64,000 nt of DNA from positions 4,357,001-4,421,000 of the forward strand of contig NZ_JBGNFV010000001.1 in the NCBI RefSeq assembly GCF_041449215.1, written 5' to 3'. The DNA is from Roseivirga sp. BDSF3-8 (GTDB taxonomy: Bacteria > Bacteroidota > Bacteroidia > Cytophagales > Cyclobacteriaceae). Each line of letters opens with the position of its first letter. The first letter of the stretch is position 1. The position numbers were made by a program, and so were the translations under genes. This document shows positions 54,937 to 63,499 of this stretch, one piece after another. The notes beneath the pieces are model-generated. The model searched no databases. It saw only the letters and a list, made by a program, of their open reading frames with translations, and had not been told where the DNA came from.

Positions 54937-56318
54937 GGATCGATAAGGTTTATCGTCGTCACGGCACCCGTTCGGATGGTGACGGTATGTATAAGCGTAT
55001 ATTTACTTCCCATTGCATTTTCTGCCCTGAACACCACTTTGTAGGTGCCGGGCTGCAGGGCCAGGCTATGCCTTCTTTTATTAGTATCCAGGTTGGCCAC
55101 CCATTGCTGGCGGCCTTTTTCCGGTAGCGTATAAATACTACCGCTACCCGCCACACTGGCGTAAGCATCCAGTATGCCGGGACCGTCTATCGTAAGGGTT
55201 GATTCACTCCCCTGCTTTATATTCACCCCCTTTTTATGGATAGAGGGCAGGGTGAGAAACTCAAGATCATAGGTGCCTTCAAGGTACTTTTTATCAGTAC
55301 CCATATCCTGCACAAACAATACTCTTTCACTCCCGGCAGGCCTGACCATCACCTTTACCCCTTTTTCATAGTCAGTATGACTGGGTTGCCTCAGTGCAAG
55401 TGTACCCTGTGGGGCTGGTATTGCGATGACATTGTGCCGCCCGCCGTCCAGTTCCACTCCGCGTTTAATAACCGGGGGTACGGTATTGACTACCAGGTCA
55501 TATGACAATACACCATCTACTTCCACAGAGTCTGGTCGGCCCTTTCGGTCGCGGTAATGGACAAACTCATAGGCAGGCTCACGGGTGAAGTTATTGTAAA
55601 AGGTTACATTCACATCCTTCTCATTCCGGTTGCCCTGCCTGTCCGTCAGTTCCACACTTACCGTGGTGCGTCCCAGGGAGGAGCGTATGGCAGTAGCAAG
55701 TGCACTTCGAAAGTTAGACACTTCGCTTGCGTCAAAATACTGACCCACACAGCCAAATTGCTCCTGGTATTCTTTAGTCATACCCAGGCCTATCACAAAA
55801 GGTCTGAGGAAAATACCTCTCCGCTGCAGGGCCAGCGATACATCGCATACCTCGCCATCGCAGCTTTCGATACCATCGGTAAGAATGATAACGATGTTTC
55901 GAACATCCCTGCCGGGAGGGAAGTCCTTTGCGGTTTGTTTCAGCGCATAAGCAATAGGGGTAGTTCCTTTAGGCTTTACATCCGTAAGTGCCTCCAGTAT
56001 TTTGCCATGGTTGCCTTTGCCGAAGGGTACTTCCAGCCGGGTATCCTCACAGTTCTGAACACTGCTGTGGTACTGGTGACCATATACTCTCAGCCCCAGT
56101 TCCAGGTTGTCATTGACACTAAGCGAATCTACCAGTTCACCCAGGTATTGCTTAGCTACGTCTATGCGCAGGCCATCTTCCCATTTTCCGAGCATACTTC
56201 CGGATCCATCCAGTAAAAACAGGATACGGGTTTTGCTGGGTAGTTTCTGTTGCAGCTCCTGGGCAAATATATTGCTGGCTAACAGAATGAGCACTATGAG
56301 AAGCGGTGCGCTCCGCAT
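54933..56318 (-). CDS. Exported von Willebrand A-domain protein between the transketolase halves
   Basis: 461 residues with signal peptide (ending NIFAQ). vWA domain at about 30-220 has a complete MIDAS: DGSGS at 37-41, Thr119/120 in KGTTPIA and Asp148 in LTDGIESC. Beta domains follow (about 220-461), with repeated segments such as [20 protein letters not shown] and [15 protein letters not shown]. No lipobox or membrane helix, so it is periplasmic or released. It is four bases after the transketolase N half and overlaps the C half. Function unknown; metal-dependent protein binding is family inference. Confidence 0.88.
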   Translation of the reverse strand: MRSAPLLIVLILLASNIFAQELQQKLPSKTRILFLLDGSGSMLGKWEDGLRIDVAKQYLGELVDSLSVNDNLELGLRVYGHQYHSSVQNCEDTRLEVPFGKGNHGKILEALTDVKPKGTTPIAYALKQTAKDFPPGRDVRNIVIILTDGIESCDGEVCDVSLALQRRGIFLRPFVIGLGMTKEYQEQFGCVGQYFDASEVSNFRSALATAIRSSLGRTTVSVELTDRQGNRNEKDVNVTFYNNFTREPAYEFVHYRDRKGRPDSVEVDGVLSYDLVVNTVPPVIKRGVELDGGRHNVIAIPAPQGTLALRQPSHTDYEKGVKVMVRPAGSERVLFVQDMGTDKKYLEGTYDLEFLTLPSIHKKGVNIKQGSESTLTIDGPGILDAYASVAGSGSIYTLPEKGRQQWVANLDTNKRRHSLALQPGTYKVVFRAENAMGSKYTLIHTVTIRTGAVTTINLIDP

Positions 56319-56322
56319 AGGC

Positions 56323-57174
56323 TTAGTAGTCTCCCAGGGTTTCTTCTAATTGGGCAAGGGCTTTCTCCAGCTCGTCATCGTCAGGAGCTACACCATGCCA
56401 TTTGTGTGAGCCTTCCATAAAGTCAACTCCTTTGCCCATGATCGTATGCATAAGGATCATTACGGGGCTTCCCTGCCCTGTCATTGAGCGGGCTTTTTCG
56501 ATCGTCCCGATCAGTTCTTTAAAGTCATTGCCCTGGCACTCAAGTACCTGCCAGCCAAATGACTCAAATTTTGCATGTAGGTCACGCAGATCGTTGATCT
56601 GGTCTACCGGACCGTCTATCTGCTGACCATTATAATCAACGAAGGCGATCAGGTTGTCGACTTTGTTATTGGGGGCAAACATTGCCGCCTCCCATATTTG
56701 ACCTTCCTGCAATTCGCCATCGCCGGTGAGTACAAATACATTGCGGTCATCGCCATCAATTTTCTTAGCAAGTGCTGCACCTATTGCTACTGAAAGGCCC
56801 TGACCCAGTGAACCACTGGCTACACGAATGCCGGGCAGCCCCTCTTCCGTAGCAGGGTGGCCCTGCAGGCGTGAGTCGATCTTGCGGAATGTGCTTAGTT
56901 CATTTACATCAAAATAGCCGCTGCGTGCAAGGGTGCTGTACCACACGGGGCTAATATGTCCGTTGGATAGAAAGAACATATCCTCTCCTTTGCCCTCCAT
57001 ATTAAATGAGGGATCATGTTTCATGATATGAAAATAGAGAGAAACAAATAGTTCCGTACAGCCCAGTGATCCACCAGGGTGGCCTGACTGGACCTCATGT
57101 ACCATGCGTAAAATATCTCTTCTTACTTGTGAAGCCTTCTGCTTCAGTTCTTCCAGCTTATCTTCCTGTATCAT
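56323..57174 (-). CDS. Transketolase N-terminal (TPP-binding) subunit
   Basis: 283 residues. The TPP-binding fold of the split transketolase: GGSLGCTELFVSLYFH, GSLGQGLSVAIGAALAK, the ThDP motif FVLTGDGELQEGQIWEAAMFA and VDYNGQQIDG. His in HGVAPDDDELEKAL. It needs the C half encoded downstream, from which it is separated by the vWA gene. Eight bases follow the peroxiredoxin stop, supporting one operon. Confidence 0.94.
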   Translation of the reverse strand: MIQEDKLEELKQKASQVRRDILRMVHEVQSGHPGGSLGCTELFVSLYFHIMKHDPSFNMEGKGEDMFFLSNGHISPVWYSTLARSGYFDVNELSTFRKIDSRLQGHPATEEGLPGIRVASGSLGQGLSVAIGAALAKKIDGDDRNVFVLTGDGELQEGQIWEAAMFAPNNKVDNLIAFVDYNGQQIDGPVDQINDLRDLHAKFESFGWQVLECQGNDFKELIGTIEKARSMTGQGSPVMILMHTIMGKGVDFMEGSHKWHGVAPDDDELEKALAQLEETLGDY

Positions 57175-57182
57175 ATAATCTG

Positions 57183-57632
57183 TTACTTCAGGACCTGTGC
57201 CGTATGATCCTTGGTTTTTACTTTTGCTACTACTTCTGATATTACCCCCTCTTCATCAATAATAAAGGTGGTACGGGCAGTGCCCATATATTTTCGGCCG
57301 TACATGTTTTTCTCTACCCAGGTGCCGTACTTTTCGTGCACAGCCTTATCTGTATCGGCAATTAGCCTGAAAGGGAGTTCCTGCTTTTCGATGAATTTTT
57401 TATGTGACTTTTCATCGTCAGAGCTCACACCCAATATCTCATATCCAGCCTCTTGCAAGGCCTGATAATTATCCCGGAGGTTGCAGGCCTGTGCGGTGCA
57501 GCCGGGAGTATTGTCTCTGGGGTAAAAATATAGTACGACTTTCTTCCCCTTGTAGTCAGACAACCTGACTGTTTCACCGTTCTGGTCTTTAGCTTCAAAT
57601 TCCGGGGCTTTATCGCCGGGAGATAGTTTCAT
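57183..57632 (-). CDS. bcp: Thioredoxin-dependent thiol peroxidase Bcp
   Basis: 149-residue atypical peroxiredoxin. Peroxidatic Cys45 in YPRDNTPGCTAQAC with the resolving Cys50 five residues on, as in Bcp. GVSSDDEKSHKKFIEKQELP is also characteristic. Cytoplasmic peroxide reductase using thioredoxin. Between the M23 gene (6-base gap) and the transketolase N half (8-base gap). Confidence 0.94.
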   Translation of the reverse strand: MKLSPGDKAPEFEAKDQNGETVRLSDYKGKKVVLYFYPRDNTPGCTAQACNLRDNYQALQEAGYEILGVSSDDEKSHKKFIEKQELPFRLIADTDKAVHEKYGTWVEKNMYGRKYMGTARTTFIIDEEGVISEVVAKVKTKDHTAQVLK

Positions 57633-57638
57633 ACTTGA

Positions 57639-59540
57639 TTAAAGTTTGGTTTTGTATACCTGTACATTTCCTGCCTGGTCTGTTACTGTCAGCTCCAGAT
57701 CGCCTGTGATAGGTTGGCCGGGGGTTCTCGGCTCAGCCCAAATATAGCGGTTTTTTGGATCGTAATTCATTAAAAGAAAACGACCGTTGAGCGTAGCTCG
57801 AAAGTCCCCTATTCCTGAAAGACGGTCTTTTATATTGAAAGAGGCCGACTGAGAATTTACCTTTATCGGATTTATCTCAGGGGCTACCGAGTCGGTTACC
57901 AGCGTAAACTGGCCGGTATTTCTGAAACGGAAACGGATGTTATCCCCTTCCCATTTACCGCCTTCCCACCAGAAGTTACCGGAGTCGTCGACCCCATACA
58001 CGTGTGTACGTTCCTTATTATACTCTTTGCCTGGTTTTAGCACGGCCGACATATAGCTTTGAAACGGGATTGGATCGGATTCGTTTATTTGCCAAAGTTC
58101 CAGTCCGCTGGCAAAGTTTTCCTGGTAATTCAGACGCAGATAGAGGGTATCGAAAAGTGTATTCCGGGAAAAGTGCAGATCGGCATATTTATTATAAAAG
58201 TGAAATTCCTTGCCGGAGGGAATCATCATGTCGAAATCAAATTTCTGCTGCGTAGAACAGAGGTTTACGGAATCAGGTAGACCGTATCTCATATCCCAGA
58301 GATAAACGATATGGTCGTTGACCTGGTAGGCAGGATCCACTTCATATGATGCCTGATTAGCAAAGTATTTTGCTTTGGTGGGGGTGTCCCCGGTAAGCAA
58401 GGCATAGCTGAGAAGTGTGTTTTCAGTTAGCTCATATCCGGATGCGCCCTGATAAGGGGATGAGGCCACCCGGGAAGTGATGTCCGGCTCACTAACATTT
58501 ACCGGGATAGCTACCCGGCTTGTATTACCGTATTCATCTTTAAGTACTATCTCGATCTGGTGCCTTCCGCTATCCTTTAAAACAATTCTTCCATTGTTTT
58601 TTCCCTTGTCGAAAAAATCGAGATCGTTGCCGTCACCGATATATAGCTTCTGATACTTTTTATTAGTGGCTGCTTTAGTCGGGTAGTCCATGTGTACCAG
58701 TATCTGCCGCGAATCTGCAAAGGCAAAACGGTTCAGGTGTTTAGCAAATACTTCCGTACTATCCACATTAAGGTAAATGTGAGGCACGCCATTCCGGTTA
58801 GACGCGCCGTCAAGCTGGTCTATCGTATAAACTTCGACACCAAGGGTTCCATATGCCGAAACCGGGTTTGCCGAATAGGTGCTTCCGTTTTTTGACAGGG
58901 ATACTTCCTGCCTGTTATAGCGGCCTTCTATCCGTGAATTGCTGTCAAGCGGGCGGATAGCCACTCCGTATACGGTAGGGGGTGTATTGTCCTTTACTTC
59001 ATTCTTAAATCCAAACTTTAGCGGATTAAGAGGCCTCTGGCTACCGTCTCTTATCTCAAAATGAAGGTGAGGACCGGATGAGCCGCCAGTATTGCCGGAT
59101 ATAGCGACTACCTCTCCTTTTTTTACGGGAAACCTACTTTTTTCAGGAAAAAGATCTACTCCGAAAGACTCACGATTATACTGTTCCTGACGGACATAGT
59201 CAGCTATCTCTTTATTAAAGCGCTGCAGATGTCCGTAAACAGACGTATTGCCGTCCGGGTGCTTTATATATAAGGCATTGCCATACCCGTAGCCGCTGAC
59301 TTTTATGCGCGACACGTATCCATCCTGGGTGGCAAGTACATCAAGGCCTTCACGCTGTTCTGTTTTAATATCAATACCGCCGTGGTAATGGCTGGATCTC
59401 AGTTCCCCCATGGTTCCGGCGAGGTAGTTTCGCTGCCCTGGCTTGATAGGAAAAAGGTACTCCCCATCCTGAGCAAGAAGGTTAAGGGAGCAGAAAAAGC
59501 AAAAAATAAGTAGGAGAGAAGGCTTATTTAACTTCAAAGT
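57639..59540 (-). CDS. Exported M23 metallopeptidase
   Basis: 633 residues from TTG 59540, chosen because it begins a signal peptide (MKLNKPSLLLIFCFFCSLN) ending LLAQ. An in-frame GTG at 59585 would give an implausible charged lead-in. Lysostaphin-type catalytic domain at about 25-160: HYHGGIDI (zinc His and Asp), YGHL and GGSSGPHLHFEIR (HxH). The large C part (about 180-633) is beta-sandwich-like. It should cut peptidoglycan cross-bridges in the periplasm. The start overlaps the FAH stop by 17 bases. Confidence 0.9.
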   Translation of the reverse strand, partial: TLKLNKPSLLLIFCFFCSLNLLAQDGEYLFPIKPGQRNYLAGTMGELRSSHYHGGIDIKTEQREGLDVLATQDGYVSRIKVSGYGYGNALYIKHPDGNTSVYGHLQRFNKEIADYVRQEQYNRESFGVDLFPEKSRFPVKKGEVVAISGNTGGSSGPHLHFEIRDGSQRPLNPLKFGFKNEVKDNTPPTVYGVAIRPLDSNSRIEGRYNRQEVSLSKNGSTYSANPVSAYGTLGVEVYTIDQLDGASNRNGVPHIYLNVDSTEVFAKHLNRFAFADSRQILVHMDYPTKAATNKKYQKLYIGDGNDLDFFDKGKNNGRIVLKDSGRHQIEIVLKDEYGNTSRVAIPVNVSEPDITSRVASSPYQGASGYELTENTLLSYALLTGDTPTKAKYFANQASYEVDPAYQVNDHIVYLWDMRYGLPDSVNLCSTQQKFDFDMMIPSGKEFHFYNKYADLHFSRNTLFDTLYLRLNYQENFASGLELWQINESDPIPFQSYMSAVLKPGKEYNKERTHVYGVDDSGNFWWEGGKWEGDNIRFRFRNTGQFTLVTDSVAPEINPIKVNSQSASFNIKDRLSGIGDFRATLNGRFLLMNYDPKNRYIWAEPRTPGQPITGDLELTVTDQAGNVQVYKTKL

Positions 59541-60135
59541 CGAGCATTTTAGTGTTTTCGATGTACCCCGTGAGTTTGTCACCACGACTTACCGCAGCCA
59601 CGCCTTCAGGTGTTCCTGTAAAAACGATGTCTCCCGTTTTTAGTGTGAAATAGGTAGAAAGATAGGATATAATAAAGTCGATGGGAAATAGCATCATGGA
59701 TGAATTACCCCTTTGCCTCACTTCTCCATTAACTTCCAGGCGGAAATTGATGTTTTGAAGTTCTTCAAACTCTTCCTTAGGTATAAATTTGCTTACCGGT
59801 GCTGACCCGTTAAAGCCTTTTGCCAGCGCCCATGGCAGGCCTTTTTCTTTTGCTTTACTCTGCAGGTCCCTGGCAGTAAAGTCTACCCCTAATCCTATGG
59901 CATCATAGTATTTGTGAGCAAACTGCTCCTGGATAAATTTCCCCTCCCGGCTTATCCGCACGAGTAACTCCACTTCGTGGTGAATATCATTAGAATACTC
60001 GGGATGGTAGAACGGGGCGCCATTCTTTAGAACGGCGGTATCAGGTTTAAAAAATACGACAGGCTCTGCGGGCCTTTCGTTCTGTAATTCTTCGATATGT
60101 TTGGCGTAGTTTCTTCCGACAGCCAGTATTTTCAT
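59524..60135 (-). CDS. Fumarylacetoacetate hydrolase family protein (acylpyruvase-like)
   Basis: 203 residues from ATG 60135 (MKILAVGRNYAKHIEEL); the longer open frame upstream is not protein-like. FAH signatures: VGRNYAKHIEE, FFKPDTAV, HHEVELLVRI with the metal Glu residues, GLGVDFTARDLQ, and GDIVFTGTPEGV. Short form, as in FAHD1-like acylpyruvate hydrolases or oxaloacetate decarboxylases. It is the first gene of the six-gene minus-strand operon. Confidence 0.92.
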   Translation of the reverse strand: MKILAVGRNYAKHIEELQNERPAEPVVFFKPDTAVLKNGAPFYHPEYSNDIHHEVELLVRISREGKFIQEQFAHKYYDAIGLGVDFTARDLQSKAKEKGLPWALAKGFNGSAPVSKFIPKEEFEELQNINFRLEVNGEVRQRGNSSMMLFPIDFIISYLSTYFTLKTGDIVFTGTPEGVAAVSRGDKLTGYIENTKMLDFEVK

Positions 60136-60270
60136 CTGAAAAAATGTTTTTAAGCAAAAATAGGATTTTTTAGTTGTAATGATAAAAAGAGGCAAACTAT
60201 TTGCTGTTTGTAACGGTAGAGCCGTTTTCAAATTTTTTAATTATTACGCGAGCCTTAATTACAAAGTATT

Positions 60271-61068
60271 ATGAAACGTTTACTTACTGCCTTTCTGGCG
60301 GCATTTTTTTTGATAAGTTGTTCTACTGTGCCCCTGACAGGGCGAAAACAATTAGACCTTATCCCCAGCAGCCAAATTATTTCCATGAGCTTTAGCCAGT
60401 ACCAACAGGTACTTCAATCTGAAGAGGTGGTCACAGGGACAGACGAGTCCAGAATGGTAAAGAGCGTAGGTAGGGACATTGCTACGGCTGTAGAAAAATT
60501 TCTCAACGAAAACGGATACGAGGAAGAGGCAAGTATGTTTGAGTGGGAGTTTAACCTGTTACGAAATGACCAGGTCAATGCCTGGTGTATGCCCGGTGGT
60601 AAAGTGGCTTTTTATACCGGTATCATGCCAATATGTGAGAATGATCAGGGAGTGGCTGTGGTAATGGGGCATGAGGTAGCCCACGCTGTGGCTGAGCACG
60701 GTGGTGAACGTATGAGCCAGGGACTAGTGCAGCAGCTAGGAGGAGTAGCCCTTGCTGTGGCACTTTCTGAAAAGCCTCAGCAAACCCAGCAACTGTTCAT
60801 GACAGCTTACGGACTGGGTAGTACGGTAGGGTATGTTTTGCCCCATAGCAGACAGCAGGAATCTGAAGCAGATAAACTGGGACTAATCTTTATGGCTATG
60901 GCAGGATATGACCCACGGGTGGCTCCCCAGTTTTGGGAGCGTATGGCTGCGGAAAGTGGGGGCGGTTCACCGCCGGAATTTTTAAGTACGCACCCTAGTC
61001 ACAGTACCAGGATTAACAACCTGAATAAATATATGGATCAGGCTATGAAGTACTACAGGGGTAACTGA
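60271..61068 (+). CDS. M48-family metalloprotease lipoprotein
   Basis: 265 residues with a lipobox-type signal peptide (LAAFFLISC). The zinc motif is HEVAHAVAEH with the third ligand in ESEADKLGLIFMAMAGYDP, the M48 (YcaL/LoiP-like) arrangement. The SRSSTHPSHSTRI-like end (LSTHPSHSTRINNL) is typical. Periplasmic or outer-membrane-associated quality-control protease. Divergent from the FAH operon and closed by a long hairpin terminator. Confidence 0.93.
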   Translation: MKRLLTAFLAAFFLISCSTVPLTGRKQLDLIPSSQIISMSFSQYQQVLQSEEVVTGTDESRMVKSVGRDIATAVEKFLNENGYEEEASMFEWEFNLLRNDQVNAWCMPGGKVAFYTGIMPICENDQGVAVVMGHEVAHAVAEHGGERMSQGLVQQLGGVALAVALSEKPQQTQQLFMTAYGLGSTVGYVLPHSRQQESEADKLGLIFMAMAGYDPRVAPQFWERMAAESGGGSPPEFLSTHPSHSTRINNLNKYMDQAMKYYRGN

Positions 61069-61474
61069 CCTGGAAATATCTTGTAGTTTATAAAAAAAGA
61101 GGGACTGCGCATTTATGCGGGCAGTCCCTCTTTTTTTGCTAATGCAGATATTTCGGCTGAGTTGTTGTTGAGGTCAATTGCACACCAGTAATCCCGAAAC
61201 ACTTTTTATTTAATAGAAAAAATCAAGCCTGCCCTATGTAAAGGCAGGCTTCGGCGACAAAAGCCATTTCGGTCAGGTTAAGCTTAGGTGCCAGATTTTA
61301 TTATTTGTTTGGCAATATACTGACGTGCCGGAAGTTATGTATCGCAAGAAACAATGAAATACATATCCCTGAAAACAGGGATGCTCATGGTTTTTATGTG
61401 GCTGCTTGTCTCTTCCTGCGAGAAATCGTTAATTGCCTGTTACAAAATTTACAAGTCCTCATTTTAATAATATC
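61069..61474. other. Intergenic region with two hairpins
   Basis: 406 bases. Besides the M48 terminator it holds AAGCCTGCC / GGCAGGCTT at 61225-61251, which reads as a terminator on the minus strand (TTGATTTTTTC follows). No minus-strand gene precedes it here, so its purpose is unclear. No credible gene. Confidence 0.55.
61092..61138 (+). terminator. Terminator after M48 gene
   Basis: A 17-bp stem AAAAAAAGAGGGACTGC / GCAGTCCCTCTTTTTTT contains an inner GCAT/ATGC loop. Likely works in both directions. Confidence 0.9.
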
Positions 61475-62545
61475 ATGCGCTGCCGGATTTACTCCCTTTG
61501 TTTGCTTAGTCTGTTTAGTGTTCTGTCAGGTTGCCTGACTATGTCAGAAAAAAACTCCGGGAGGCTATCTGTAAAAGATTATATCGGTGAATGGGAGGGC
61601 TTGTTACCATGTGCAGATTGTGATGCTGTAGACTATGAATTGAGGCTTGATAAGAATAAGACTTACAGGTCCACTATAAATTACCTGGGAGTTGGCCAAT
61701 CAGAGCCAAGTGTACTGACGGGGAAATGGGAGGTAAGTGAAGATCGGATAATGATAATGGATGATGCTCAGCAGGATACCCTATTGCTCATGCCCGAGGA
61801 CGGGGCATTAATTGTACTGGGCCCGCAGGGTGAGCGAATGGGTGGACCAGAGGCAAAATTTTTTAAGTTAGTAAGAAAAGCCCAGGCAGCGGACCAGAAG
61901 GCGTCAGTAGAGAGCGATTATGGCTTTAGAGCTTATAGCAACACGCCTGCCTGGAACCTGGAATTCATCTTTGACAAGTTTATCCGTTTTTATACTCCTG
62001 ACGGAGATACTGTAGCTGTGCCTTTGCCAGAAGTGCAGACAAATGGGAGCTCTAATCTCAGGTATGTTTCATCAGGTGAAGGACATAGCCTTGACATTAC
62101 AATCCTGAGGGACTCATGTGACCTGTCGGAAGGAAGTGAACCTTTTACAGTAGAGGTTATAGTAGATAATGAAAAAACCTACAGAGGCTGTGGTACATAT
62201 GTGTATGACGAGGCTATAACAGGCAAATGGCAGATGGATAAGGTTAATGGTGAAACTCTGAAGCTCACTGAAGCGGAGAATAAGCCAGTAATTGTGATAG
62301 GGGAGTGGGGAATGAATATTTCAGGTAATACGGGATGTAACTCTTTTAATGGTATGCTGTGGGTTGAAGGAGACAGACTCCGGGTTAATGATATATCACT
62401 AACACGCAAAGCCTGTCCTGGAGATATGGAGTCTCTCTTTCTGGATATGATGGAGAGCCGTCCGACTTTTACTCTGGAAGATGGCAGACTGACTCTTACC
62501 GGGGAGGACCAAATCTTCGAACTCACTAAATATGAAAACCCTTAA
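61475..62545 (+). CDS. NlpE-like/META-domain lipoprotein
   Basis: 356 residues from ATG 61475, which opens a signal peptide with lipobox (FSVLSGC). N-terminal NlpE-like domain has YIGEWEGLLPCADCDAVDYEL with the CxxC motif, and VLTGKWEVSEDRIMI. A middle COG3650-like segment has Cys pairs (RDSCDLS, RGCGTYVYDE). A C-terminal META/HslJ-like domain holds GKWQMDKVNGETLKL, ISGNTGCNSFNG and LTRKACPGDME. NlpE is an envelope stress sensor/copper-related lipoprotein in Enterobacteria; here only the domain similarity is visible. Converges on the TVP38 gene with a 4-base overlap. Confidence 0.87.
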   Translation: MRCRIYSLCLLSLFSVLSGCLTMSEKNSGRLSVKDYIGEWEGLLPCADCDAVDYELRLDKNKTYRSTINYLGVGQSEPSVLTGKWEVSEDRIMIMDDAQQDTLLLMPEDGALIVLGPQGERMGGPEAKFFKLVRKAQAADQKASVESDYGFRAYSNTPAWNLEFIFDKFIRFYTPDGDTVAVPLPEVQTNGSSNLRYVSSGEGHSLDITILRDSCDLSEGSEPFTVEVIVDNEKTYRGCGTYVYDEAITGKWQMDKVNGETLKLTEAENKPVIVIGEWGMNISGNTGCNSFNGMLWVEGDRLRVNDISLTRKACPGDMESLFLDMMESRPTFTLEDGRLTLTGEDQIFELTKYENP

Positions 62546-63288
62546 TCTGACTGCTGCTGCTTCAGTTTTTTCTGCTTCTTTCTATCCCAGATGACATAGA
62601 CTATGAAGAGGACTAGACTGACGGCTGACGCCCAGATAAGAAATTGCTGGAGCTTATCAGCAGATTCACCAAAAATGGCAATCAATACCGATAGCGGGAT
62701 AATTCCCGCCAGGGTAGCCATCATAAAACTGATGTATCTCATACTACCAAGTCCGGCTACGAAGCTTATGGCATCATTGCTCAGCATTGGTGCCAGTCTG
62801 AATAAGAATACCGCCTTGGTGCCATATTCATCCAGATATAATTCGAGCTTTCTCTCCGTTTTTCTACCTATCAGTTTAGCGATAAACAGGTCACTGAAGT
62901 ACTTACCTATTATATAGCCTATAGTAGAAGCTACGGCTACGGCCGTAATGCTTATGACCGCGCCCCAGAATGGTCCATACGCAAGTACGCTGACGACCAT
63001 TAGCCCCCAGCTGGGTAATACAAACAGAAACATCTGAAGTATCATCACTAATATGATGAAAATAGGACCCCAATAACCAAACTGGGCCACCCAGGACTCT
63101 ATTTTATCCCGATCACCACTGGTTAGTGTAGACCATGCGGTATCAATAAATTCTTTATATGATGAGAAAATAAAATAACTACCTATAAGAGCAGCAATTA
63201 TGGCAAGTGATATATATAGGGGGATTTTACTTTGCTTGGTGTCATCGTCCGGGGTATTATTCTTACGGCTGTCCTTCTTGTCACTCAT
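62542..63288 (-). CDS. TVP38/TMEM64 (DedA-superfamily) membrane protein
   Basis: 248 residues with a charged N tail (KKDSRKNNTPDDDTKQSK) and about six hydrophobic segments. Family signatures: FGYWGPIFIILVMILQMFLFVLPSW, YGPFWGAVISITAVAVASTIGYIIG and FLFRLAPMLSNDAISFVAGLGSM. Related proteins act as lipid scramblases or undecaprenyl-phosphate transport factors; the substrate here is unknown. C terminus very basic (RKKQKKLKQQQSD). Confidence 0.9.
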   Translation of the reverse strand: MSDKKDSRKNNTPDDDTKQSKIPLYISLAIIAALIGSYFIFSSYKEFIDTAWSTLTSGDRDKIESWVAQFGYWGPIFIILVMILQMFLFVLPSWGLMVVSVLAYGPFWGAVISITAVAVASTIGYIIGKYFSDLFIAKLIGRKTERKLELYLDEYGTKAVFLFRLAPMLSNDAISFVAGLGSMRYISFMMATLAGIIPLSVLIAIFGESADKLQQFLIWASAVSLVLFIVYVIWDRKKQKKLKQQQSD

Positions 63289-63468
63289 TAACTACTGTAG
63301 ATTTAAAAACCAGGCTAACAAATATATACCTGTTGTTTATGAACTAGCCAGAAGCAAAAAAGTCACGGGTGTAAGAAAATTATGATATTTTTTATTACCT
63401 TCACAATGAAAGTCAGGTATGCCAATGCCTGCTTTCACGTAATGCTACATTACTTTGCTATAAAACCA

Positions 63469-63499
63469 AAAAGGGACTCGTATCAGAATCCCTTTTTTT
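63469..63499 (-). terminator. Terminator after CatA-like gene
   Basis: The stem AAAGGGA / TCCCTTT extends with G-T pairs, and a TTTTTGGTTTT tail follows on the minus strand. It overlaps the stop codon of the acetyltransferase gene. Confidence 0.7.

Noticed and set aside
61225-61251. Hairpin suspected as a small-RNA or riboswitch element
   Set aside because: Symmetry and T tail fit a simple minus-strand terminator; no conserved riboswitch core is visible.
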